Assembly: GCA_019310485.1 (NCBI GenBank)
Contig: JAFDEF010000022.1
Span: forward strand, 1 to 42,031
Length of the DNA: 42,031 nucleotides
Direction: 5' to 3'
Origin: Deltaproteobacteria bacterium
GTDB lineage: Bacteria > Desulfobacterota > DSM-4660 > Desulfatiglandales > HGW-15
Shown here: piece by piece, positions 33,264 through 41,957 of the stretch
How positions within the stretch are numbered: the first letter of the stretch is position 1
How the letters are laid out: each line of letters begins with the position of its first letter
Notes under the pieces: model-generated
Told to the model about the DNA's origin: nothing
The model's database searches: none
The model's input: only the letters and a program-made list of their open reading frames with translations
Program-made: the position numbers and the translations under genes

Positions 33264-33303
33264 CAGTGGGCTGCAAAAAATTTTTAAACTGCGCAGCCCA
33301 CTG
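33264..33303 (+). promoter_or_regulatory. stem-loop between binding-protein and permease genes
   Basis: A perfect 11-bp stem CAGTGGGCTGC/GCAGCCCACTG (33264-33274 with 33293-33303) encloses an A/T-rich 18-nt loop and has no following T-run. Such hairpins often stabilise the upstream binding-protein message or attenuate transcription into the permease genes. The rest of the 233-bp gap shows no coding signal. Confidence 0.55.
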
Positions 33304-33444
33304 AGGTGATATGTCGCGGTGAGTTCTCCCTATTTATGTGCTTTTTTCCTAAAGCGATAAGAGAGCAAATGTGATGTTGAATAGTAAAGTTGTAAGGAAT
33401 TTTGAGAGCGAGATCGACAGAATCAGGGTTTACAGTTAATTACC

Positions 33445-34326
33445 ATGAAATTATTTCTCGACATTATTATCAGCGGACTAATACAGGGGGCGATTTACGG
33501 TTTGATCGCTGTGGGCCTTAACCTGCAATATGGAGTGGCGCGGGTTTTAAACGTAGCTCACGGCGAGTTTGTTATGGTCGGTGCGTTCGCAACCTATATC
33601 ATGTATACAGTATTTGGAATCAATCCACTCCTCTCCGTTGCTTTTTTTAGCCCTGTGAGCCTTATAGCAGGGTTCCTCATTTACAAGAACCTTTTTCAAT
33701 TCATAAGAACTTCGTCAGAGACGGCTGAGATGTTCGAGGGGAATTCCATGTTGGCTTCTTTTGGCCTTCTGTATGTAATACAAAACTTGGCACTTATTTG
33801 GTGGGGTACAAGCACCAAGGCATATTCTTACTTATCATTTTCAGTGGGCTTTCTGGGAGTGGCTTTTGAAGCAAATCGAGTGGCGGCCCTGTTTGTGGGT
33901 GTAGCTGTTATGATCAGCTTCTACCTTTTTTTGAGGTATTCGATTCTTGGAAAAGCAATCAGGGCCGCAGCAGAGAGCCCTGTTTCTGCGCAACTCTCGG
34001 GGATTGATGTTCACAGGGTATTAGGCATCTGCTTTGGGCTGGGAGTCATGTTGGCTTGCGTTGCGGGTGGCCTAGTTAGCATGATGAAAGAGATTACTGC
34101 TAATATGGGTTTCCCCTATCTAGTTACGGCACTAATAGTTCTTGTGTTGGGGGGTCTTGGAAATATCGTTGGCAGTTTCTTGGGAGGGCTTATAATAGGG
34201 CTTGTTACTGCCGCGGTTATGTATTGGCAACCCGAACTCAGCTTGGTAGCCTCATACTTAATATTCACTATAGTTCTCTTAATACGACCTCAAGGAATCT
34301 TTGTTAGACAGACAAATGGAAGGTAA
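33445..34326 (+). CDS. ABC transporter permease (LivH-type)
   Basis: A 293-residue inner-membrane protein with about eight hydrophobic segments, starting with the family opener GLIQGAIYGLIAVGLNLQYG (about 11-30) and the NVAHGEFVMVGAF stretch (about 36-48). The EAA-like coupling region AIRAAAESPVSAQLSGID is near 172-189. It pairs with the next permease to form the channel of a branched-chain-type importer. It follows a 233-bp gap after the binding-protein gene, and its stop overlaps the next start by 11 bp. Confidence 0.88.
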   Translation: MKLFLDIIISGLIQGAIYGLIAVGLNLQYGVARVLNVAHGEFVMVGAFATYIMYTVFGINPLLSVAFFSPVSLIAGFLIYKNLFQFIRTSSETAEMFEGNSMLASFGLLYVIQNLALIWWGTSTKAYSYLSFSVGFLGVAFEANRVAALFVGVAVMISFYLFLRYSILGKAIRAAAESPVSAQLSGIDVHRVLGICFGLGVMLACVAGGLVSMMKEITANMGFPYLVTALIVLVLGGLGNIVGSFLGGLIIGLVTAAVMYWQPELSLVASYLIFTIVLLIRPQGIFVRQTNGR

Positions 34327-35245
34327 GCATAGCCCAGTTAATAAATTGTTTTTTATATGCTTCGCTTGGCTAGTTGCCGCAACTCTACCTTTTTATTCAC
34401 CAGCCTATGTTTTACTATCTATAACCAGTATCCTTATGTACGTGACACTTACCGTAAGTTGGACTATTTTCTGTGGGCCGACCGGGTATATCTCGCTGGC
34501 TACAGCAACCTTTTTTGGGATTGGCATCTATTGTGCTGCTCTGCTGGGAAGCTCGCTTCCTGCCCCGGCTGTTGTGTTATGCGGTGGGCTGGCGGGCCTG
34601 GCTTTCGGGGTTTTAGTAGGCCTGATATGTCTCCGTCTGAGCGGATTTTATTTTGCTGTATTCACTTTTGGGCTCAGCGAACTTGTTAGGCATTCGGTTC
34701 TTTGGTGGGAGCATAATGTTTCTGGGACAGTTGGGCGATGGGTTACAGGCACTAGTATTACGCAGGCTTTCTATTCATTGTTGGTCATCGCATCCTTATC
34801 GATTCTGGCGGCTTATCTCATCCGAAGATCTATATACGGCATGGCGTTGAAAGCCATTGGAGAATCAGAAGAAGCTGCCGAGCATGCGGGGATAAATGTG
34901 GTAGTCTATCGAATAGCTTTTTTTGCAATAAGTAGCTTTTTTATGGGCATGGCAGGGGCTGCAATGGCTGCAAAATTTACATATATAGACCCTAACTCAG
35001 CCTTCAACCCTTTAATTTCTTTTACGCCGGTTTTGATGAGTCTATTTGGTGGTATAGAGAGAGATTACGGCCCTATCTTGGGAGCCTTCATTCTAACTTT
35101 TATCTCGGAGGTTTTATTATCTAGATTTCCCTACTTTTACACCCTTATTTATGGAATTATTTTCGTGGTTGTTATTTTGTTTATGCCCAGAGGCTTAGCG
35201 GGGCTATTGGGCAGTGGACATCAGCATAAGTTTATGGATCACTGA
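34316..35245 (+). CDS. ABC transporter permease (LivM-type)
   Basis: A 309-residue inner-membrane permease with about ten hydrophobic segments. It contains the SWTIFCGPTGYISLATATFFGIG region (typical LivM start of the transport domain, about 44-66) and the coupling-loop ALKAIGESEEAAEHAGIN (about 172-189). ATG 34316 is preferred to the upstream TTG at 34301. It overlaps livH at its start and is followed after 1 nt by the ATPase gene, so the four membrane and ATPase genes are one tightly coupled unit. Confidence 0.88.
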   Translation: MEGKHSPVNKLFFICFAWLVAATLPFYSPAYVLLSITSILMYVTLTVSWTIFCGPTGYISLATATFFGIGIYCAALLGSSLPAPAVVLCGGLAGLAFGVLVGLICLRLSGFYFAVFTFGLSELVRHSVLWWEHNVSGTVGRWVTGTSITQAFYSLLVIASLSILAAYLIRRSIYGMALKAIGESEEAAEHAGINVVVYRIAFFAISSFFMGMAGAAMAAKFTYIDPNSAFNPLISFTPVLMSLFGGIERDYGPILGAFILTFISEVLLSRFPYFYTLIYGIIFVVVILFMPRGLAGLLGSGHQHKFMDH

Positions 35246-35246
35246 T

Positions 35247-35978
35247 ATGGCATTTTTGGAAGGCGTAAAAGTTACGAAGCGTTTTGGGGGTTTGGCAGCC
35301 ATCCTGGATCTCAGCTTTAAAATAGATCAGGGCGGGATTATAGGCCTAATAGGGCCTAATGGTGCAGGGAAAACAACTCTTTTAAATTTGATCTCTGGCT
35401 CTCTAACCCCTACCACCGGAGAAATACTTTTTAAAGGCAAAAGGATATCGGGGTTAAGACCTCACCAGATTTGTAAGAAAGGAATAGCGAGGACCTTTCA
35501 GTCTGTTAAGCTATTCGGAAATATCACAGTTTCAGAAAACATTCTGCTGGGATCAGTGTACGGGAAACCGAGAGGTCTCAGCAGAACTAATCATAGTACA
35601 GAGACAAGTGATCTGCTCAAATTCCTTGGTCTGGCGGGTAAACGTGATGTTTTGGCTAAGGACCTTAATATTGTCGAACAGAAGTTCGTTGAATTGGCGA
35701 GGGCCCTAGCCACAAAGCCGGACCTATTGTTGCTCGACGAACTTATTGCCGGTTTGAACCCATCAGAAACCTCTCTTGCCTGTGATAAGATTAAAGAGAT
35801 AAAGAAAAAGGGAATAACTATCTTTATGGTTGAGCATGTTATGGGTGTTATTATGAGCCTCTCTGACCGTGTTATTGTTCTTAATCACGGCGAAAAAATT
35901 GCCGATGGTACGCCTGAAGAGATATCCAGAGATAGAAAAGTTATTGAGACATATCTTGGGGAAGACTCTGAATGTTAA
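35247..35978 (+). CDS. ABC transporter ATP-binding protein (LivG-type)
   Basis: A 243-residue ATPase. Walker A is GPNGAGKTT (about 36-44). The position of the LSGG signature is degenerate: the region reads LNIVEQKFVELARALATKP (about 137-155), so the usual S-G-G-Q is replaced by IVEQK. Walker B is LLLLDELIAGLNP (about 157-169), with the catalytic Glu present, and the switch His is in VEHVMG. LivG proteins usually carry an LSYGQQRRLE motif; here it is absent. ATG 35247 starts 1 nt after the previous stop. Its end overlaps the next ATPase gene by 7 bp. Confidence 0.88.
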   Translation: MAFLEGVKVTKRFGGLAAILDLSFKIDQGGIIGLIGPNGAGKTTLLNLISGSLTPTTGEILFKGKRISGLRPHQICKKGIARTFQSVKLFGNITVSENILLGSVYGKPRGLSRTNHSTETSDLLKFLGLAGKRDVLAKDLNIVEQKFVELARALATKPDLLLLDELIAGLNPSETSLACDKIKEIKKKGITIFMVEHVMGVIMSLSDRVIVLNHGEKIADGTPEEISRDRKVIETYLGEDSEC

Positions 35979-36676
35979 GTGTAAACAATATTAATGTCTT
36001 TTATAGGAAGATTCAGGCTTTGTGGGCTGTTTCTTTTGATGTTATGCAAAGAGAGATAGTCGTAATGTTAGGCTCAAATGGAGCAGGCAAATCAACGACC
36101 CTCAATACTCTGGCTGGACTGCTTCATCCCTCCTCTGGGAGTATCAGATTCTTGTGCCAGGAGATACAAGAGATGCCTTCTTTTAAAATTGTGAGCCTGA
36201 GCATATCTCTTGTACCTGAAGGCGGGGCATTTTTTTCAAAAATGACCGTGAATGAAAATCTGGAATTAGGTGCTTACGGCCGAAAGGACAGAGGAAAGAA
36301 TATCGAGTCTTTGAAATGGATATATGAAATTTTTCCTGTTCTCAAATTGAAAGGGAAAAAACTGGCATCCACTCTGAGTGGGGGTGAGCGGCAGATGCTA
36401 GCTATTGCTAGAGGATTGATGAGAAGACCAAAACTGTTGATGCTGGACGAGCCATCTTACGGTCTGGCGCCGTTGATGGTTTCTCAAACCTTCAAAACCG
36501 TTAAGCAATTACGGGATCTTGGCACAACTATATTGGTAGTTGAGCAAAATTCCAAGCACGCATTAGCAGTGGGAGACCGGGGCTACCTCCTGGAGAACGG
36601 GAAGATAGTTTTGGGTGACACATGCGAAAACCTAAGACAGAATGAGTACGTAAGGAAATGCTATTTGGGGCTTTAG
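35972..36676 (+). CDS. ABC transporter ATP-binding protein (LivF-type)
   Basis: A 234-residue ATPase with all motifs intact: Walker A GSNGAGKST (about 33-41), signature TLSGGERQMLAIARGL (about 132-147), Walker B LLMLDEPSYGLAP (about 153-165) and a switch His replaced by Gln in VVEQNSK (about 184-190), as is usual for LivF. It forms the second half of the ATPase pair and, together with the degenerate LivG-type partner, drives the importer. It is the last gene of the transport unit. Confidence 0.9.
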   Translation: MLSVNNINVFYRKIQALWAVSFDVMQREIVVMLGSNGAGKSTTLNTLAGLLHPSSGSIRFLCQEIQEMPSFKIVSLSISLVPEGGAFFSKMTVNENLELGAYGRKDRGKNIESLKWIYEIFPVLKLKGKKLASTLSGGERQMLAIARGLMRRPKLLMLDEPSYGLAPLMVSQTFKTVKQLRDLGTTILVVEQNSKHALAVGDRGYLLENGKIVLGDTCENLRQNEYVRKCYLGL

Positions 36677-36818
36677 GATGGGCTGTGATAAATCATATTC
36701 AGGCTGTTGCTACCTGGTTTTTGAGTAAAGACATACGGTTTTGTAAAGGGAACCTGTATAGTTGAGCCTATACGTCAGGCGTTGATCTGATTTTCCAAGA
36801 AAAAAAGGAGGGATGTTT

Positions 36819-37598
36819 ATGAAGGCTAACCTAGAGAAACTATTTTCCCTTGATGGCAAAGTATCGGTAGTCACAGGAGGAAATGGGGGCATTGGAAAAG
36901 GGATAGCAAGAGGACTTGCTGCTGCAGGTTCTGCTATTGTAATTGCCGCGCGCAACGAGGCCAAGACAGCGAACGCTCAGCGTGAGATCAAAGAGGAATT
37001 TGGGGTTGAGGTTCTTGGAGTAAAAGTTAACGTGCTTCACGAGAGGGAAATTGATGCCATGGTCAAAAAAGTTGTAAATAGATTCGGCAAAATCGACATT
37101 TTAGTGAATAATGCTGGCATGGCGATTAATAAGCTACCTCATGAAATGTCCACAGCCGAATGGGATGAGAATATAAACACCAACCTCCGCAGTGTGTTTA
37201 TCTGCTCAAACACTGTCTACCCCGTGATGAAAAAGAGCGGTCAGGGGAAGATAATAAACATTGGCTCTATGTTTGCGCTGTTTGGCGCTCCAGCACTTCC
37301 AGCATATGCGGCAAGCAAGGGTGGGGTAGTACAATTGACTAAGAGCCTCGCAATCGCGTGGGCAGCGGACAATATCCAGGTGAATGCAATTATGCCGGGC
37401 TTTATCAATACCGAGCTTTCAGCGGGAGGTAAAAGGGATATCCCCGGATTGGAGAAAATGGTTGTAGCCCGGACGCCTGCAGGTCGTTGGGGTGAACCCG
37501 AAGACTGTGCAGGTGCAGCTGTATTTTTGGCGAGCTCTGCAGCGGACTTCATAACTGGAGCTACCCTTGCTGTGGACGGGGGATATTCCGTAATGTGA
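36819..37598 (+). CDS. short-chain dehydrogenase/reductase (SDR), 2-hydroxy/3-keto-type
   Basis: A 259-residue classical SDR: TGGNGGIGKG (about 19-28), NNAG (about 94-97), catalytic Ser in NIGSMF (about 145-150), the YAASK active site (about 163-167) and PGFINTE (about 193-199). NAD(P) preference is unclear. The ATG at 36819 is chosen because AAGGAGG sits 7 nt upstream; the ATG at 36813 overlaps it. It shares the orientation of the transporter but is 142 bp away. It may oxidise a hydroxyl group produced earlier in the pathway. Confidence 0.86.
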   Translation: MKANLEKLFSLDGKVSVVTGGNGGIGKGIARGLAAAGSAIVIAARNEAKTANAQREIKEEFGVEVLGVKVNVLHEREIDAMVKKVVNRFGKIDILVNNAGMAINKLPHEMSTAEWDENINTNLRSVFICSNTVYPVMKKSGQGKIINIGSMFALFGAPALPAYAASKGGVVQLTKSLAIAWAADNIQVNAIMPGFINTELSAGGKRDIPGLEKMVVARTPAGRWGEPEDCAGAAVFLASSAADFITGATLAVDGGYSVM

Positions 37599-37611
37599 CC
37601 GGTATTTGAGT

Positions 37612-37649
37612 TGAGATCAAGGGAAAAAAGATTTTGAGGTTTGATCTCA
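37612..37649. terminator. inverted repeat between convergent genes
   Basis: A perfect 9-bp stem TGAGATCAA/TTGATCTCA (37612-37620 with 37641-37649) with a 20-nt purine-rich loop stands between the SDR stop and the minus-strand fragment. It may work as a bidirectional terminator. The flanking T-runs are short. Confidence 0.4.
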
Positions 37650-37677
37650 GTTAGCATTTACTCCCGCAAATTTTGCA

Positions 37678-37926
37678 TCAAAATAGGACCAAATAAGCTG
37701 GGGTTGGTCGCTGAAGATCATCAAAGAGCAGCACTACCTCCATGCCAGGGCGGGCTAAGTCTTCGATCCTGGGGCATCTAATGGGATTATCCAGGGCCCG
37801 CTTTATCTCTGCTTCAGGATCACTTACTCCTGGTAGAGGGGGTTTGTCTGTCTGGGTGATAATGTTCCACCTTTTGGGCAGGGTGAAACTTTTCCTCTCC
37901 CCTTCGTAGTTTACATAAGTTCCCAT
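37678..37926 (-). pseudogene. lactate racemase (LarA)-family N-terminal fragment
   Basis: On the minus strand, 82 codons read like the start of a nickel-pincer lactate racemase (LarA/DUF2088): LPKRWNIITQTDKPPLPGVSDPE, then ALDNPIRCPRIEDLARPGMEVVLLFDDLQRPTP. The DDxxRPTP motif is a hallmark near residue 72. The frame stops eight residues later, whereas full LarA has about 420 residues. It has a fair start (GGAGGGTACTTGAATG), so a short peptide might still be made. Loss of the rest suggests deletion or a truncated transfer. Lactate racemase beside an LDH-family enzyme would be a meaningful former link. Confidence 0.65.
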
Positions 37927-38165
37927 TCAAGTACCCTCCAACCAAGCACTCAAAGGCAGACTACGGTCGCTAAATGAAGTAAAAAGACTGTCGGATTCTT
38001 CAAACTATCTCGCAATATAGCCGAAATGTGCAAAAGGTGTCAAAGATCTTCATTCTACTAAGAATTTGGCATTTATTTTGAGCTCAAGATACGCTATACA
38101 CTGTCAAAACCATACCCATATGTTCTTTCGTGGACTACTACTGAATTGAAGGAGGCTGGATAACT

Positions 38166-39068
38166 ATGAAGATTAGGAAACCGGGAAAAGTACGAGACGG
38201 ACTGTGGTATCTGGGCCGGAAAGAATCGTGCATTTACCTGCTCCAAGGGCAAGGGGAGTCTATGGTGATAAGCGGCGGAATGAGTTACATCTGCCCGGCC
38301 GTGGTTGAGCAACTAAGAGAGTTTGGGATAGATATGGGGACAATAAAAAAATTTCTCATACTTCACTCTCACTTTGATCATGTGGGTGTCGTGCCTTTTT
38401 TTAAGAGGCGCCTCCCGGAAATGAAAATCTATGCTTCAAAGCGCGCATGGGAAATACTCAGCATGCCGAAAGCAATAGCTACGATCAATGAATTTAGTCG
38501 AAAGGTGGCGGAGAGAATGGGCATGGCCGATGTTTACTCAAAGTACGATTTAGACTGGAGAGATGATATCTCCGGCATAGCGGTCTCTGAAGGTGACAAA
38601 ATAGATCTAGGTGGTCTGGAGGTGCGGGTTGCGGAAACCTCTGGCCATTCTTCCTGCTCTATTTCAGCATATGTACCGCAAATGAAAGCCCTATTTCCTT
38701 CTGATGCGATGGGGATTCCCTTCAAGCACACAATTGTCACCTCAGGAAACTCCAACTTCACCAAGTTCCAACACAACCTTGAAAAACTCAAAGGCTTTGA
38801 AGTTGAATACCTGTGCCTGGACCACTACGGGTGCGTTACTGGAGACGAGGCAGGGAAGTTCATGGCCCAATGTATCCAGGCAGCAAAGGCGCACCGTAAG
38901 AAAATGGAAAAGGTCTACTCCAGAACTAAAGATATTGGCAAAGCGGCAAAGGAGATGACAGAGACCTTTTTTTCCGAAAATCCTGACTATTTCTTGTCTC
39001 CCGAGATTTTTGAGGGAGTTTATCGGCAAATGGTCCGGCATATTGCCGCGGCCATGAGTGCAGGATAA
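38166..39068 (+). CDS. metallo-beta-lactamase-fold hydrolase
   Basis: A 300-residue MBL-fold protein. The metal motif HSHFDHVG (about 60-67) is present, with later ligands in the ETSGHSSCS block (His near 160), the SDAMG Asp (near 180) and the LDHYG His (near 220), so a binuclear metal site is likely. Such enzymes include glyoxalase-II-like thioesterases and alkylsulfatase- or lactonase-like hydrolases. The C-terminal 60 residues are an additional helical tail. ATG 38166 has GGAGGCTGGATAACT upstream. The specific substrate is unknown. Confidence 0.83.
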   Translation: MKIRKPGKVRDGLWYLGRKESCIYLLQGQGESMVISGGMSYICPAVVEQLREFGIDMGTIKKFLILHSHFDHVGVVPFFKRRLPEMKIYASKRAWEILSMPKAIATINEFSRKVAERMGMADVYSKYDLDWRDDISGIAVSEGDKIDLGGLEVRVAETSGHSSCSISAYVPQMKALFPSDAMGIPFKHTIVTSGNSNFTKFQHNLEKLKGFEVEYLCLDHYGCVTGDEAGKFMAQCIQAAKAHRKKMEKVYSRTKDIGKAAKEMTETFFSENPDYFLSPEIFEGVYRQMVRHIAAAMSAG

Positions 39069-39314
39069 AGGTTCTTGGGTTAAGTAAGATGTCTGAATCT
39101 GCCGGAGGCCAGAGGAAGGTGTTACCAATCGTGACCTCCTGAATCTGACTATTCGAGCAAAAGGGAGTGGCCCAAATCAAAGGTTGCTGCCAGAGATAGA
39201 AGAGTTGCATTTTTGTCGGAAGGAGCAAAGGGGCCAAGCGTGTTGGGGGTCGTTTTATGAAACCGTCAAAGGCTTTGGAATCAGAGCTTAAGTTAAAAAG
39301 TTAAGAGCGTCCCC

Positions 39315-40202
39315 ATGAAGGAGAGGGTGAGAAGGGCGATTCAGCATCTGCCCACTGACAGGGTTCCCAAAGGAGAAATATCCATAGACGATGCTGTGGT
39401 TAAAAGGGAGCTAGAGTGTTCCAGCGTTGGTTTTGAAGAACGGCTCCAATTTGCAAATAAGCTGGAACTGGACATAGTGTGTGTTAGCCCTGAGGTCCCC
39501 GCTTCAGGTAAGAAGTTGCCGGAGCCGTGCGATGTGAGCTGGCCGGGGTTGGAGCAGTGGGTGCTAGAATCAGGGAGATTTATCTTTGCCATACTGGATG
39601 GCCCTTTTGAGTGGGGGATCAGGATCATGGGGTTCAATGATTTCATCACTCTACCCATGCGCTCGGCACCCTCTGTGGTCGACTTTATTGAGAAAGTGGA
39701 AAAACTCAACATCGAACTGGCACGCCACCTTATTGACAATGGAGTGGATGGCTTAATAATAGCAGATGATATAGCCTATCAAAGGGGGTTGCTGAGCAGC
39801 CCAGAGACAATTAAGAAATACTTTCTGCCTTCCCTGGCCTCCCAGGTGGAGAAAATATCAGGCAAAGGTTTGCCTGTTTTTTTCCATTCAGACGGAAATT
39901 TTGGTGAAATAGTTTCTGACATTGTCCGGATAGGTTTCAAGGGAGTACACTGCATTGATCCAAATTCAGGCATGGATATTTCAGCCTTAAAACTCAAGTG
40001 GGGAAAGAGGTTATGTCTTTGGGGAAATCTTAGCCCTGATGATCTGCAAGAATCTCATGATCCTGCTTATCTACAGAAAGTGAAGAGTACCATACTATCG
40101 CTTGCCTCAGAAAGTGGCTACATTCTTGGAACAACATGCGGCATCTTTGAGGGCCTTGACCTGGAAGCTCTTTCGGCCCTTTATAGTAGCCTCCAAGAGT
40201 AA
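39315..40202 (+). CDS. uroporphyrinogen decarboxylase-family protein (methyltransferase-like)
   Basis: A 295-residue UroD-fold protein similar to the short methyltransferases (MtaA/CmuA type) that move methyl groups to or from corrinoids. The hallmark LPVFFHSDGNFGEI block (about 189-202), the DGLIIADDIAYQRG block (about 142-155), and the LWGNLSPDDL end (about 235-244) are seen. True UroD proteins have an N-terminal RxxRQAGR motif, which is absent, so heme synthesis is unlikely. It follows the MBL gene with a 246-bp gap. The role in this island is unclear; it may demethylate a methoxylated aromatic. Confidence 0.78.
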   Translation: MKERVRRAIQHLPTDRVPKGEISIDDAVVKRELECSSVGFEERLQFANKLELDIVCVSPEVPASGKKLPEPCDVSWPGLEQWVLESGRFIFAILDGPFEWGIRIMGFNDFITLPMRSAPSVVDFIEKVEKLNIELARHLIDNGVDGLIIADDIAYQRGLLSSPETIKKYFLPSLASQVEKISGKGLPVFFHSDGNFGEIVSDIVRIGFKGVHCIDPNSGMDISALKLKWGKRLCLWGNLSPDDLQESHDPAYLQKVKSTILSLASESGYILGTTCGIFEGLDLEALSALYSSLQE

Positions 40203-40321
40203 AGAGGATGTGAGTCACTGCCTGCCTTGGGTTTTATTTGTTGAAAGTCTCTAAAATTTTCACTAAATTAGCATTGTTGTGTCCACAAAAATCTGGAATT
40301 TGCGAGCTTGTAGGATAAGAA

Positions 40322-41233
40322 ATGGCTTTTAATAATCGTTTTGAATCAATTGAGCAGGTTGCCGATGAGCTGGCCAGCGCAAGGTACATTGCTGACCGGG
40401 CTCTGGCAACCGTAATTTTTCTGGCACACCGGCTTCAAAAGCCCATTTTCCTGGAAGGAGAGCCGGGAGTGGGCAAGACAGAAGTCGGAATAGTAATGGC
40501 CAGGCTGTTTGATACCGAGCTCATACGTCTTCAGTGCTACGAGGGGCTTGATGCATCAACTGCTCTTTACGAGTGGAATTACCCCAAGCAACTGCTTCAC
40601 ATACGACTTCAAGAGCAGCAAAGAAAAGGCACGGAGGAAATTGAACGGGCCATTTACGGTCCTGAGTTCTTGATCAAGCGTCCGCTCCTTGAGGCAATCA
40701 TGAGCTCAAATGAAAAGACCCCCGTTCTTCTGATAGATGAGGTGGATCGCTCAGACGAGGAGTTTGAAGCTTTCTTGCTTGAGGTTCTTTCCGATTTTCA
40801 GATAACGATTCCTGAAATCGGTACACTCAAGGCCAGGGAAAGGCCAATGGTTGTTGTGACCTCCAACCGGACTCGCGATGTTCATGACGCGCTAAAGAGA
40901 AGGTGCCTTTACCACTGGATAGACTATCCTTCTTTTGAAAAAGAATATACGATAGTGACCACCCGCCTTCCGCATATTGAAAAGAATCTTGCCAGGCAGG
41001 TCGCCCACTTTATGCAGAAAATAAGGTCCGTGGATTTTCTCAAGAGACCGGGGATTTCCGAAACACTTGACTGGGCAAGCGCTCTTATAGAGATGGAGAG
41101 AAAACACCTGGACGAGGAAGTGGTCAAAGAGACTCTTGGATGCATTCTAAAATACCAGGACGATATAAAAAGATTTACCGAGGAAATATGGGCTGACCCT
41201 GAAAAAAGAGTTGAATACCTGCAAGAGGTGTAG
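40322..41233 (+). CDS. MoxR/CoxD-like AAA+ ATPase
   Basis: A 303-residue AAA+ ATPase with Walker A GEPGVGKT (46-53), Walker B VLLIDEVDRSDE (about 136-147), and sensor region VVTSNRTRDVHDALKRR (about 178-194). CoxD is the closest functional parallel: it serves in maturation of the copper/molybdenum centre of CO dehydrogenase, and MoxR-type ATPases with VWA partners frequently accompany xanthine dehydrogenase-family genes. The start has TAGGATAAGAA. It ends 4 bp before the VWA-domain gene, so they are a chaperone pair that may mature the hydroxylase at 27799-31802. Confidence 0.88.
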   Translation: MAFNNRFESIEQVADELASARYIADRALATVIFLAHRLQKPIFLEGEPGVGKTEVGIVMARLFDTELIRLQCYEGLDASTALYEWNYPKQLLHIRLQEQQRKGTEEIERAIYGPEFLIKRPLLEAIMSSNEKTPVLLIDEVDRSDEEFEAFLLEVLSDFQITIPEIGTLKARERPMVVVTSNRTRDVHDALKRRCLYHWIDYPSFEKEYTIVTTRLPHIEKNLARQVAHFMQKIRSVDFLKRPGISETLDWASALIEMERKHLDEEVVKETLGCILKYQDDIKRFTEEIWADPEKRVEYLQEV

Positions 41234-41237
41234 GGAG

Positions 41238-41957
41238 ATGCCCGATCTTGCCAAGCGCACCATCCTTTTTTCCCATTTCTTGAGGGATCGCGGTTTCAAG
41301 ATTTTTTCATCCAGTATTGTGGATTCCCTCAGAGGTCTTGAACAGATTGATATTTCCATCAGGGATGATTTCCTTGCGATTTTGAGGGCAAACATGGTCA
41401 CGAACGAGGCTGAGTGGAAGCTTTTTAGCAAGCTTTTCGATGAGTTCTGGCAAGATCTTGACCTGATCAAAGAAAAGACAAGAAGCCAAAAACAAAACAG
41501 GAGGCATCCGGAGGGAAGGGAAGATTCAATTCCGGATAGGTTCTTGTATGCACTGCCCGCTGAAGAGGAGGAGGCAGGGAGCAGAGATGAAAAGAGAGTT
41601 TTCGAGGGCGCCACGTATAGTCCTGTTGAACTACTCCAGAGAAAAGACCTCGCGGATTTTGAAAGAGGAGATATCCAGATTGCGCAGCTCATCTTAAAGA
41701 GCATGATGTCTCCATTCAAGATTGCTGTGACGCGCCGCTTTAAAAGATCAAAGAAACCCGGGGACATTGATTTCAGGGGAGTACTGAGAAAGGGGCTCAA
41801 AGCAGAAGGCATCCCTTTTGAACTTCTTTACAGGAAAAAGAGGAAAAGGCTGAAAAAGCTGGTGGTTTTGGCTGATGTGAGCGGCTCCATGGATCGCTAT
41901 GCGCGGTTTGTGATGCCTGATCAACGTCAAGTATTTTTTCCTGTTGGCGACAATTAA
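41238..41957 (+). pseudogene. CoxE-like VWA-domain protein, interrupted at the MIDAS motif
   Basis: A 239-codon reading frame with a CoxE-like N-terminal region (helical, low complexity) and then the VWA metal-ion-dependent adhesion site DVSGSMDRYARF. The native sequence ends at about codon 225 (41910). The next 13 residues do not fit a VWA domain and lead to a stop at 41957. Family members are around 380-400 residues, so the VWA domain is mostly missing. The start is ATG 41238 behind GGGAG; an earlier in-frame ATG at 41211 lies inside the ATPase gene. The loss suggests that the ATPase lacks its full partner, or that the remainder continues beyond an inserted element. Confidence 0.75.

Noticed and set aside
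36740..36790. Short inverted repeat around GTATAG-TTGAGC-CTATAC after the last transporter gene
   Set aside because: Only six base pairs and no T-run, so it is too weak to name as a terminator or operator.
38060..38100. Possible sigma54 site (TTGGCATTTATTTTGA) before the MBL gene
   Set aside because: The -12 element has GA rather than the essential GC, so it does not meet the GG-N10-GC rule.
39069..39314. Possible decayed gene between the MBL and UroD-family genes
   Set aside because: A frame of about 36 codons ending at 39260 has coding-like composition but no start, no ribosome site and no family I can recognise, so no gene is claimed.
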